From NCBI GenBank assembly GCA_023375785.1, contig SZWC01000032.1:770917-834916 (forward strand): 64,000 nucleotides of DNA, in the 5' to 3' direction. The notes under the pieces were generated by a model that saw nothing but the letters and a program-made list of their open reading frames with translations, searched no databases and had not been told where the DNA came from. Below are positions 39,071 through 48,449 of this stretch, piece by piece (positions within the stretch are counted from its first letter, which is position 1; each line of letters starts with the position of its first letter). This DNA is from Penium margaritaceum (taxonomy: Eukaryota > Streptophyta > Zygnematophyceae > Desmidiales > Peniaceae). The position numbers and the translations under genes were made by a program.

Positions 39071-42000
39071 AGGTAGAATACTGGTGGCTCGCTGTGTCTA
39101 TTGTGCGCAATGCCTTGACCAAGTTGGCATGTGCCACTGACCCTGACCACAAATGTATCCAAGTCACTTTTACTTATAGTGATCATAACACGAGTCAGCC
39201 ATGGTCAGATTGTCCAATTACAGTGCAGATGTACTAGGCATGATCTTGTAGGTACAAACAAGGTAGAATACTGGTGGCTCGGTCTGGCTATTGTGTGCAA
39301 TGCCTTGACAATGTTTGCATGTGCCTCTCACCATGACCGCAGAGTTTACCAAGTGACTTTAACTTTTATGAATTATAACACGAGTCAGCCACGGTCAGAG
39401 TACCCAATTACAGTGCACATCTAATATGCATGACCTTGCAGGTATAAACAGGGAAAAAAAACCGTTGGCTTGGCACGGCTATTGTGCGCAATGCCTTGAC
39501 AAAGTTGGCATGTGCCACTGACCATGACCACAACGTTTACCAAGTACATTAAACAGCTATGAATCATAACACGAGTCAGCCACGGTCAGAGTGTCCAATC
39601 ACAGTGCATATGTACTATGCATGATCTTGCAGGTGCAAACAAGGTATAATACTGGTGGCTCGGTGTGGCTATTGTACGCAATGCCTTGACAAAGTTGGCA
39701 TGTGCCACTGACCATGACCACAATGTTTACCAAGTGACTTTAACTTCTACGAATCGTAACACGACTCAGCAACAGTCAGAGTGCCCAATCACACTGCAAA
39801 TGTTCTATGCACGATCGTTCAGGTGCAAACAAGGTAGAATAGTGGTCACTTGGTGTGGGTATTGTGCGCAATGCCTTGACAAAGTTGGCATGTGCCACTG
39901 GCCATGACCACAAAGCTTACCAAGTGACTTGAACTTCTAAGACTCGTAACACGAGTCAGCCACAGTCAGAGTGCCCAATCACAGTGCACATCTAATATGC
40001 ATGACCTTGCAGGTATAAACAAGGTAAACAACCGGTAGCTTGGCACGGCTTTTGTACGCAATGCCTTGACAAAGATGGCATGTGCCACTGACCATGACCA
40101 CAAAGTTTACCAAGTACCTTAAGCGGCTATGAATCATAACTCAAGTCAGCCACGGTCAGTGTGTCCAATCACAGTGCAAATATAATTGGCATTACCTTGC
40201 AGGTATAAACAAGGTAGAATACAGGTGGCTTGGTCTGGCTATTGTGCGCAATGTCTTGACAAAGTTGGCATGTGCCACTGACCATGACCACAAATGTATC
40301 CAAGTGACTTTTACTTCTACTGATCATAATACGAGTCAGCCACAGTCATAGTGTCCAACCACAGTGCAAATGTACTAGGCATGATCTTGCAGGTGCAAAC
40401 AAGGTAGAATACCGGTGGCCCGGTGTGGCTATTCTACGCAATGCCTTGACAATGTTGGCATGTGCCACTGACCATGACCACAACGTTTTCCAAGTGACTT
40501 CAACTTCTACGAATCGTAACATGAGTCAGCCACAGTTAGAGTGCCCAGTCACAGTGCACATCTAATATGCATGACCTTATAGGTATAAGCAAAGTAAAAA
40601 ACCGGTGGCTTGGCACGGGTATTGTGCGCAATGCCTTGATAATGTTGGCATGTGCCACTGACCATGACCACAAAGTATACCAAGTACCTTACACAGCTAT
40701 GAATCATAACACAATTCATGCACGGTCAGAGTGTCCAATCACAGTGCAGATGAACTGGGCATGATGTTGCAGGTACAAACAACGTAGACTACGGGTGGCT
40801 CGGTGTGGCTACTGTGCGCAATGCCTTGACAAAGTTGGCATGTGCCAATGACCATGACCACAAATGTATCCAAGCGACTTATTCTTATATTGATCATAAC
40901 ATTAGTCAGCCACGGTCAGAGTGTCCAATCACAGTGCAGATGTACTAGGCATGATCTTGCAGGTATTGAAAAGATAGAATACTGGTGGCTTGGTGTGGCT
41001 ATTGTGCGCAATGCCTTGACAAAGTTGACACGTACCACTGACCATGGCCACAAATGTATCCAGGTGACTTTAACTTCTATTGATCATAACACGAGACAGC
41101 CACGGTCAGAGTGTCCAATCATAGTGAAGATGTACTATGCATGATCTTGCAGGTGCAAACAAGGTAGAATACTGTTGGCTTGGCACGGCTTTTGTGTGCA
41201 ATGCCTTGACAAAATTGTCATGTGCCACTGACCATGACCACAATGTTTACCAAGTGACTTTAACTTATACGAATAGTAACACGATTCAGCTAAAGTCAGA
41301 GTGCCCAATCATAGTTCAGATGTACTAGGCATGACCTTGTAGGTATAAACAAGGTAAAACACTGGTGGCCTGGCACGGCTATTGTGCACAATGCCTTGAC
41401 AAAGTTGGCATGTGCCACTGACCATGACCATAAAGTTTACCAAGTACCTTAAACGGCTATGAATAATAGCATGAGTCAGCCACGGTTAGAGTGTCCAATC
41501 ACAGTGGAGATATACTGGGCATGACCTTGCAGGTACAAACAAGGTATAATACTGGTGGCTCGGTGTGGCTATTGTGCACAATGCCCTGACAAGTTGGCAT
41601 GTGCCACTGATCATGACCACGGATGTATCCAGCTGACTTTTAGTTCTATTGATCATAACACGAGTCAGCCACGGTCAGAGTGTCCAATCAAAGTGCATAT
41701 GTACTAGGCATGATCTTGCAGGCTCAAACAAGGTAGAATGCTGGTGGCTCAGTGTGGTTTTTTTGTGCAATGCCTTGACAAAGTTGGCATGTGCCACTGA
41801 CCATGACCACAAATACATCCAAGTGACTTTTACTTCTATTGATCATAACACGAGTCAGCCACGGTCAGAGTGTCCAATCACTGTGCAGATGTACTAGGCA
41901 TGATCTTGCAGGTGCAAACAGGGTAGAATACTGGTGGCTCGGTATGGCTATTGTGCGCAATGCCTTGACAAAGTTGGCATGTGCCACTGCCCATGACCAC

Positions 42001-44003
42001 AAATTTTACCTAGTGATTTTAATTTATACGAATCGTAACACGAGTCAGCCACAGTTAGAGTGCCCAATCACATTGCACGTCTAACATGCATGACCTTGTA
42101 GGTATAAACAAGGTAGAAAACTGGAGGCTTGGCACGGCTATTGTACGCCATGCCTTGACAAAGTTGGCATGTGCCACTGACCATGACCACAAAGGTTACC
42201 AATTACCTTAAATGGCTATGAATCAGAACACGGGTCAGCCACGTTCAGAGTGTCCAATCACAGTGCAGATATACTGGGCATGACCCTGCAGGTGTAAACA
42301 AGGTGGAATACTAGTAGCTCGGTGGGGCTATTCAGCGCAATGCCTTATCAAAATTGGCATGTGCCACTGACCATGACCACACATTTATCCAAGTAACTTT
42401 TACTTATATTGATCGTAACACGAGTCAGCCACGGTCAGAGTGCCCAATCATAATGCACATCTTATATGTATGACCTTGCAGATATAAACAAGGCAAAAAA
42501 CCGGTGGCTTGGCAAGGCTATTGTGCGCAATGCCTTGACAAAGTTGGCATGTGGCACTGACCATGACCACAAATGTATCCAAATGACCTTTACTTCTATT
42601 GATCATAACACGAGTCAGACACCATCAAAGTGTCAAGTCACACTATAGATATACTAGGCATGATCTTGCAGGTGCAAACAAGGTAGAATACCGGTGGCTT
42701 GGTGTGGCTATCGTACACCATGCCTTGACAAAGTTGGCATGTGCCACTGACCATGACCACAAAGAATACCAAGTACCTTAAATGGCTATGAATCATAACA
42801 TGAGTCAGCCACGTTCAGAGTGTCCAATCACAGTGCAGATATACTGGGCATGACCTTGCAGGTATAAACAAGGTAGAATACTGGTGGCTCGTTGTGGCTA
42901 TTCTGCGCAATGCCTTATCAAAGTTGGCATGTGCCACTGACCATGACCACAAATGTATCCAAGTGACTGTTAATTATATTGATCGTAACACGAGTCAGCC
43001 ACAGTCAGAGTGCCCAATCACGGTGCACATCTAATATGCATGACCTTTCAGGTATAAACAAGGTAAAACACCGGTGGCTTGGTACGGCTATTGTGCGCAA
43101 TGCCTTGACAAATTTGGCATGTGTCACTAACCATGACCACACAGTTTACCAAGTGACTTTAACTTATACGAATCGTAACATGAGTCAGCCACAGTCAGAG
43201 TGCCCCATCATAGTGCACATCGTATATGCATGACCTTGTAGATATAAACAAGGTGAAAAACCCGTGGCTTGGTACGGCTATTGTGCGCAATGCCTTGACA
43301 AAGTTGGCATGTGCCACTGACCATGACCACAAATGTTCCCATGTGACTTTTACTTCTATTGATCATAACACGAGTCAACCACGGTCAGAGTGTCCAATCA
43401 CACTGCAAATGTACTAGGCATGATCTTGCAGATGCAAACAAGGTAGAATAATGGTGGCTCGGTGTGCCTGTTGTGCGCAATGCCTTTACAACGTTGGCAT
43501 GTGCCACTGACCATGACCACAAATGTATCAAAGTGACTCTTACTTCTATTTATCATAACACGAGTCAGCCACGGTCAGAGTGTCCAATCACAGTGCAGAT
43601 ATACTAGGCATGATCTTACAGGTATAAACAAGGTAGAATACGGGTGGCTCAGTGTGGCTATTGTATGCAATGCCTTGACAAAGTTGGCAAGTGCCACTGA
43701 CCATGACCACAAATGTATCCAAGTGACTTTTACTTTTATTGATCATAACAGGGGTCAGCCACGAACAGACTGTCCAATCAGAGTACAGATGTACTAGGCA
43801 TTATCTTGCAGATATAAAGAATGTAGAATACTGGTTGCTCGGTGTGGCTATTGTGCGCAATGCCTTTACTAAGTTGGCATGTTCCACTGACCATGACCAC
43901 AAAGGTATCCAAGTGACTTTTACTTATATTGAACTACATGAGTCAGCCACGGTCAGAGTGTCCAATCATAGTGCATATATACTGGGCATGACCTTACAGG
44001 TAT

Positions 44004-44004
44004 N
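44004..44004. other. Single N hiding about 113 bp
   Basis: Sequence reads CTTACAGGTAT, N, TGAATCATAACACGAGTC. In the mirror arm the same two landmarks are separated by 48,468-48,580 (113 bp of ordinary monomer). The N therefore stands for a missing stretch of about that size, just outside the retroelement edge. Confidence 0.85.
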
Positions 44005-44022
44005 TGAATCATAACACGAGTC

Positions 44023-44777
44023 TGTCAGAAGATTGCAAGTGCTTCCGTAGAATGGACGCGGCCGTGGAGACGAGCGTTTCAATGGTGGACAGAATCACGA
44101 GCAGAGGCGAAGCGGAAACGGTGAAAGAAGGTCGGAACGGAAGCGGATGATGAAACAGGTTGATAAGGAGAGGCCTGGGCGCAACACCAAAGGTGCGAGC
44201 GCTGAGATCTTTGCAGGAAGGGAATGGACGCAACACTTTGAAGGAAGGACAAAGCTTCCTTGAAGGTGCGGGCGTTGCTGACGTATGAGTGACGTTTATC
44301 AGAAGTGAGAGGGCGCAGTGCGGGAGCACGGGCGCTGAGTTGAGATTGAAGGCAAGAGGGACTGGAGGCGGCCCAAAGGGCGAGCCAGAAGGAGAATCCA
44401 ATGGATTGAGTATTCAAATGAATACATGGACTTTAAATAGCTACTTCTAGACTAGCATGTTTCGGTGAGCGGGCACAAGAGTAAAGCGGTGTCTCGGGCA
44501 AGAGAGAGAGAGGAGGAGCGCCTCGAGACCATGATTCGGCTTTGCTAGCCGTACGCATAGAGGAGTGACGTGCGCAGGATCAATCTCCGACGGTGTGTGC
44601 GCCTTGACCTTTGTAGTATGGGACCGTTGGTTTGGTAGTGGTGAGGTTTCGCAAGATTGTCGGCCGTGAGACCGTTTGGTCTTTGGTAGTGTACCTCCAG
44701 AGATGAACCTGCACAGTCACTCTTTATTTTCTTGGTGGTTGCACCCCTTGAAGCGATCTCCGAGATAATATCTGACA
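44023..44777 (-). repeat. Element 2, 3' LTR (755 bp)
   Basis: Begins TGTCAGAAGATTGC and ends TAATATCTGACA on the plus strand, with TG...CA termini. Direct repeat of 47,275-47,894 (by eye about 94% alike) and inverted repeat of 47,892-48,449 (about 97% alike). A TATA-like TATTTAAAG lies on the minus strand near 44,433. It is the only complete LTR of this element. Confidence 0.9.
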
Positions 44778-44785
44778 CCCCCCTT
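44778..44785 (-). other. Element 2 polypurine tract (AAGGGGGG)
   Basis: On the minus strand AAGGGGGG abuts the TG of the 3' LTR, which is the expected place for the plus-strand primer. Confidence 0.82.
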
Positions 44786-45082
44786 AGATCGGGAGAGGGG
44801 TGCAAGCCGTCAATGGTAGGCCGTGGAGTCTTGCTTCTGTGGGGGTACAGCACAGAGAAAGCTTGGGAGGTTTTGGAGGCGGTGGACGCCTTAGCACCAG
44901 GTTGTACAGTGAGGAGAGGAAAACTGGGCGATGCAGCAGTTTGTGGATAGAGTCAGCGAGTGAAGTGGCAGAAGGGTCAGAAGAAGGGTAGAAGGCAGAG
45001 GTTGCCAGTAGTGCATCTGGGAGTTTAATAGGGTTGTGGCAAGGCAGTGTGGGCTTGCAGTAGGACGCAGATCGGTTCCGAT
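44786..45082 (-). other. Element 2, sequence between integrase fossil and polypurine tract
   Basis: About 300 bp in which one minus-strand frame stays open and is rich in Pro/Leu. I recognise no reverse transcriptase motif. It may be the stub left after deletion of the RT and RNase H region. Confidence 0.5.
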
Positions 45083-45541
45083 CACATACCCACATGGTTC
45101 TTGGATTTACGCCGTACTTGGGTCTGCGCAGGTTGTGGGCGGTGACAACTCTGCAGAGGCAGGCAGTCCAGATCTGCAAGGTCATGTAATGCGTTTGCAT
45201 GAAGCGGTCTGCTTCCTTCAGTAGGCGGTTGAAGAGGAGTTTATCGTGGGCGGGGGCTGTGGTTAGCAGTGTTACGTGGGTCATGCAGTAGTATGTGAGA
45301 AAGGTGTGAAGTGGTGCATGAGCAGTGTTGGAGAGGATGAGATGGGGAGGTCTCTCAAAGTGCTTGGTCTGTTGTCGGAGCAAGTCCCTGAGTGCCAGGA
45401 CCGCTTCGCCAAGGGTGCGGAGAGAGAGAGAACAGTGCAGTGTTGTGAGAACTGATCATGAAGGAAGAGGAAGTGACTGTGGCGGGCAGTAGAGTATGAG
45501 GATGTAGGTTGAATGAGGGCGATGTGAAGATAGTCAAAGCT
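45083..45541 (-). pseudogene. Copia integrase remnant, frameshifted, catalytic residues lost
   Basis: Two minus-strand frames look like successive parts of the copia integrase core. The first (45,422-45,541) has FDYLHIALIQP then HFLFLHDQFSQ, resembling the usual 'LH.DL.GP' and 'Y.L.F.DD.SR'. The second (45,083-45,383) has HLILSNTAHAPLHTFLTYYC and later IWTACLCRVVTAHNLRRPKYG, resembling 'L.SDNGGEF....F..FC' and 'W.EAV.TA.YL.NR.P'. The frame changes around a CT run (plus-strand AG run at 45,421-45,432). The expected catalytic Asp residues read as Ala and Asn, and no DDE-type Glu is visible where expected. It could not be active. The family call is by motif resemblance; a profile search would settle it. 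Confidence 0.45.
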
Positions 45542-45757
45542 GCAGAGAGAGGCGTGAGAGGAGAGACGAGAAGAGGAGGACACGGTGTATATCTCAAGAC
45601 CATACTCCTCAGATCCAATCTCAGTCATAGACTCGACTACTCCTAACATAACAGTATTGTTAGGAGCAGGATTGGTAGTAGCAGAAATGGAAGGAGATGG
45701 AGGAGCTTCCACGTTGTTGGCTGGGGTTGAACGCCAGCTTGAGCTTCCCATCCGGTT
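45542..45757 (-). other. Element 2, gag to integrase spacer
   Basis: About 216 bp between the gag stop and the integrase-like motifs. A copia protease would be expected near here, but I see no D(S/T)G active-site motif. The protease seems to be deleted or unrecognisable. Confidence 0.4.
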
Positions 45758-46759
45758 CTAGTAGCGCTGACGGCGCTCTTCCGCCCAGTTGGGTTGATCG
45801 CCATAGGACTTGCCGGGGTTCTGGTCCAGCCATTCATCGGTGGCGCGGTGATCGCAGACGTGCGGCGATTGGTTGCGGCGGCTACACGTGGTCCCTTTGA
45901 GCGGACCGTGGCGGATGGTGTAGGAGCAGGCGGGGAAGCAGTTGATCATGCGGCTCTCAGTAGTTGCGGCCATGGTTTCGAAGGCATTGGTGGCGATGGT
46001 GGTCTTGCGTGCTTGCTTGGCAGCGTAGTCCGGTTCTGCGGCCATGAGCTTGGGGCTGATGACGACGATGGTCAGTTGGTCAACAGGCAGTTGCAGCATA
46101 ATTTGACGAATGATATCATACTGACCCGGGAGGCAGGAGATGATGCCGGTGCAAACGACAGCAGGAGGGAGGTCAATTTTCATTTCCTTGAGGTCACAAG
46201 TAATGGTGGTGACGGCTGCGATGTAGCTGTCCATGTTGGTGTCGGCGGCAAAGGGCACGGAGAACAGCAACATGATTTTGATGCCACAGGCAGTGGAGGT
46301 GTTGTTGCTGAAGCGGTCTTCGAGGACCTTCCAGACCTCATGGGTCTTGGAACCGAGGGTGCGAATGTCTTCATGAAGATCAGGAGAGGAGGTGGTCATG
46401 ATTGTCATGAGGGCGGTGCTGTTGGCAACTTCCCAAGAGGCATGAGAGGCGGTGGATGCAGAGACGGCTCCAACGGGAGCGGAAGACGAGGATGAACTTT
46501 GACCAGGGTTTGACACAGACCCCCCGGAAGGGTTGTTTCCTGATGTAGCGGCAGTTGAGGCAGATGCGGTGGAGCCGGCGGCGACAGGTGGTTCAACTCT
46601 AGTGTCAGTGTTGGTGAGGAGGTGACCGAGGGTGACTCCCTCAACCTTCCGAGTCCCAAAGAAGAGTGACACCGAGTAGCTCCACAGGTTGTAGTTGCTG
46701 GTCCCATCGGGCTTCACAGTGTGCATGGGGAGACCAGAGAGAGTGAGGACGGAGGCCAT
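45758..46759 (-). CDS. Gag polyprotein of element 2 (copia type, UBN2-like, with Cys/His zinc-binding tail)
   Basis: 333 residues, uninterrupted, starting MASVLTLSGL. Residues 17-35 (PDGTSNYNLWSYSVSLFFG, Trp26) match the N-terminal 'L.G.NY..W' of copia Gag. Residues 60-107 are a Ser/Ala/Gly/Pro low-complexity linker. Residues 109-245 are the capsid-like helical domain, with WEVANSTALMTIMTTS (109-124) and HEVWKVLEDRF (140-150) as landmarks. The tail has C274, C278, C292, H300, C302 and H304, an unusual spacing unlike the standard CX2CX4HX4C knuckle but similar to the 'Y..R.G...G..C' tails of some copia Gags. It should assemble the cytoplasmic particle and bind element RNA. The same frame is open upstream to 47,131, but that part is the leader minisatellite, so I place the start at the Met where the Gag domain begins. 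Confidence is high for family, moderate for start. Confidence 0.82.
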   Translation of the reverse strand: MASVLTLSGLPMHTVKPDGTSNYNLWSYSVSLFFGTRKVEGVTLGHLLTNTDTRVEPPVAAGSTASASTAATSGNNPSGGSVSNPGQSSSSSSAPVGAVSASTASHASWEVANSTALMTIMTTSSPDLHEDIRTLGSKTHEVWKVLEDRFSNNTSTACGIKIMLLFSVPFAADTNMDSYIAAVTTITCDLKEMKIDLPPAVVCTGIISCLPGQYDIIRQIMLQLPVDQLTIVVISPKLMAAEPDYAAKQARKTTIATNAFETMAATTESRMINCFPACSYTIRHGPLKGTTCSRRNQSPHVCDHRATDEWLDQNPGKSYGDQPNWAEERRQRY

Positions 46760-47264
46760 GGTGCAGATGACGTGGAGGCACTGATGAAGTGAGGAGCGGC
46801 GGCTCGGGACAGCGGTGCGAGGCAGCAACACGATTAGGGGACGGCTGCTGGTGAGGAGGAAGAGCAACTGAAACAAGCGGCGGCGTGAAACACTACTATG
46901 GAGGAAGATGAAATGGGTGCAGGGAGAGAACCACGTGCGCGGTCGGCAGAGGTGATGGAGGAACGGAAAAGCTGCTGCTGATGCGGATGAGTGAGCGTAG
47001 GGACGGAACCTCGTGCGCGATCGGCAGAGGTGATAGAGGAGCGGAAAAGCTGCTGCTGATGCGGAGGAGTGAGCGCAGGGGCGGAACATCGTGCACAAAA
47101 TTACCAAGAGGACCTGGAGTGGTGCTCCCACAACACCTTAGTCAGAAGAAGCGCTGCCACCGCAGTTCTTCTAAAGACCACAGTTCTTCGAGGCGGAGGA
47201 GTTCGACAAGAGTGGGTGCGGCCGATGGCGGCGAGCAAGACGGAGCCAAAGGTGTTACTTGAGA
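46760..47264 (-). other. Element 2 leader with 78-bp minisatellite
   Basis: Untranslated leader between primer site and gag. A 78-bp unit is repeated about 2.5 times between about 46,910 and 47,096, containing GGAAAAGCTGCTGCTGATGC (GCTGCTGCTG at 46,971 and 47,049). The motif GCAGGGAGAGAACCACGTGC at 46,919 returns in altered form at about 46,995 and 47,073. The same motif lies three times in the leader of element 1, although the rest of the two leaders is not alike. Because 78 is a multiple of 3, the minus frame reads a 26-residue protein repeat here, which I regard as fortuitous. Confidence 0.7.
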
Positions 47265-47274
47265 TCTGATACCA
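47265..47274 (-). other. Element 2 primer binding site, initiator tRNA-Met type
   Basis: On the minus strand TGGTATCAGA starts right at the inner end of the 5' LTR, the common copia primer site. It matches tRNA-Met for 10 bases, then diverges (TCTCAAG instead of GC). It confirms minus orientation and the LTR edge at 47,275. Confidence 0.9.
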
Positions 47275-47894
47275 TGTTAGAAGATTGCAAGTGCTGCCGT
47301 CGGGTGGATGCGGTCGTGGAGACGACCGTTTCAATGGTGGACAGAAGCACGAGCAGAGGCAAAGCGGAAACGGTGAAAGAAGGTCGGAACGGAAGCGGAT
47401 GATGAAACTGGATGATAAGGAGAGGCCTGGGCGCAGCACCAAAGGTGCGAGCGCTGAGATCTTTGCAGGAAGCGAGTGGACGCAACACTTTGAAGGAAGG
47501 ACGAAGCTTCCTTGAAGGTGCGGGCGTTGCTGACGTATGAGTGACATTTAGCAGAAGTGAGAGGGCGCAGTGCGGGAGCACGGGCGCTGAGCTAAGATTG
47601 AAGGCAAGAGGGACTGAAGGCACCCCAAAGGGCGAGCCTGAAGGATAATCCAATGGATTGATTATTCAAATGAATACAAGGACTATAAATAACTACTTCT
47701 AGACTAGCGCGCTTCGGTGAGTGGGCACAAGAGTAAAGTTGCGACTCGGGCAAGAGAGAGAGGAGGAGCGCCTCGAGACCATGATTCGGCTTTGCTAGCC
47801 GTACGCATAGAGGAGTGACATGCGCAGGATCAATCTCCGACGATGTGTGCGCCTTGACCTTTGTAGTATGGGACCGTTGGTTTGGTAGTGGTGA
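47275..47894 (-). repeat. Element 2, 5' LTR, truncated
   Basis: Begins TGTTAGAAGATTGC and follows the 3' LTR for 620 bp, to GGTAGTGGTGA. It then stops where an inverted LTR segment starts. The last ~133 bp present in the 3' LTR (44,645-44,777), which hold the start of U3 in sense orientation, are absent. TATA-like TATTTATAG lies on the minus strand near 47,690. Confidence 0.88.
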
Positions 47895-48449
47895 TCCTGC
47901 GCACGTCACTTCTCTATGCGTACGGCTAGCAAAGCCGAATCATGGTCTCGAGGCGCTCCTCCTCTCTCTCTTGCCTGAGACGCCACTTTACTCTTGTGCC
48001 CACTCACCGAAGCGTGCTAGTCTAGAAGTAGCTATTTAAAGTCCATGTATTCATTTGAATACTCAATCCATTGGATTCTCCTTCAGGCTCGCCCTTTGGG
48101 CCGCCTCCAGTCCCTCTTGCCTTCAATCTCAACTCAGCGCCCGTGTTCCCGCACTGCGCCCTCTCACCTCTGCTAAACGTCACTCATACGTCAGCAACGC
48201 CCGCACCTTCAAGGAAGCTTTGTCCTTCATTCAAAGTGTTGCGTCCATTCCCTTCCTGCAAAGATCTCAGCGCTCGCACCTTTGGTGTTGCGCCCAGGCC
48301 TCTCCATATCAACCTGTTTCATCATCCGCTTCCGTTCCGACCTTCTTTCACCGTTTCCGCTTCGCCTGTGCTCGTGATTCTGTCCACCATTGAAACGCTC
48401 GTCTCCACGGCCGCGTCCATTCTACGGAAGCACTTGCAATCTTCTGATA
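47892..48449 (+). repeat. Inverted partial copy of element 2 3' LTR
   Basis: 558 bp that are the reverse complement of 44,023-44,583, ending CTTCTGATA (the 3' LTR has TGTCAGAAG). About 16 differences by eye. It matches the 3' LTR more closely than the 5' LTR (GTCACGT, TATTTAAAGTCC). At some sites it keeps the 5' LTR base (GCTTCGG, GAGTGGG), so part of the change is private to the 3' LTR. The junction at 47,892-47,894 can be drawn through a 3-bp overlap TGA. This piece is the innermost part of the palindrome's right arm. Confidence 0.9.

Larger units (their letters stand above)
30439..44003 (-). repeat. Tandem satellite array, block 4 (minus orientation)
   Basis: Resumes the satellite of block 3 in the same phase after element 1. 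It holds the 3.57-kb segmental duplication and the left arm of the giant palindrome (separate entries). Reading frames of 60-142 residues, such as those with WWLGVAIVRNALTKLACATD, occur in nearly every minus-oriented monomer. They are read straight off the repeat and are not called as genes. No host gene seen. Confidence 0.97.
35000..44583. repeat. Giant palindrome, left arm
   Basis: Satellite plus the first 560 bp of the LTR at 44,023, mirrored at 47,892-57,700. Matched mirror pairs have coordinate sums near 92,020-92,600: 43,739 with 48,845; 42,979 with 49,616; 41,649 with 50,376; 40,567 with 51,762; 39,131 with 53,198; 36,746 with 55,772; 36,556 with 55,962; 36,177 with 56,341. The ~40-bp monomer deletion at 37,041 is mirrored at 55,470. 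A 215-bp sample (36,541 region) differs from its mirror at 5 positions. The outer limit near 35,000 is uncertain; 36,000 is safe. Confidence 0.88.
44023..47894 (-). mobile_element. Degenerate Ty1/copia-type LTR retrotransposon (element 2), 5' LTR truncated
   Basis: A 3.9-kb minus-strand element, different in sequence from element 1. In sense order: truncated 5' LTR (47,275-47,894), primer site, ~0.5-kb leader with a 78-bp minisatellite, gag (46,759-45,758), integrase fossil, polypurine tract, 3' LTR (44,023-44,777). Reverse transcriptase and RNase H are missing, since the integrase remnant runs almost directly into the polypurine tract. The 5' LTR is cut off where an inverted LTR copy begins, so no target duplication can be read. 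The left flank is minus satellite ending CACGAGTC. The right flank beyond the inverted LTR is the mirror image of that, not a direct repeat. Confidence 0.88.

Noticed and set aside
15943-44014. Dozens of 60-142-residue reading frames with shared words such as WWLGVAIVRNALTKLACATD
   Set aside because: They are the satellite monomer translated. 190 is not a multiple of 3, so the frame is lost at each new monomer, and starts and stops come from the repeat. No domain, no codon bias, and equal occurrence on whichever strand the array lies.
45794-46495. 233-residue plus-strand frame opposite gag
   Set aside because: Antisense shadow of the gag frame, Gly/Val/Asp-rich. No independent evidence.
46760-47131. 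N-terminal extension of the element 2 Gag frame by 124 residues
   Set aside because: This part is the 78-bp leader minisatellite (a 26-residue repeat). The recognisable Gag begins at the Met at 46,759.
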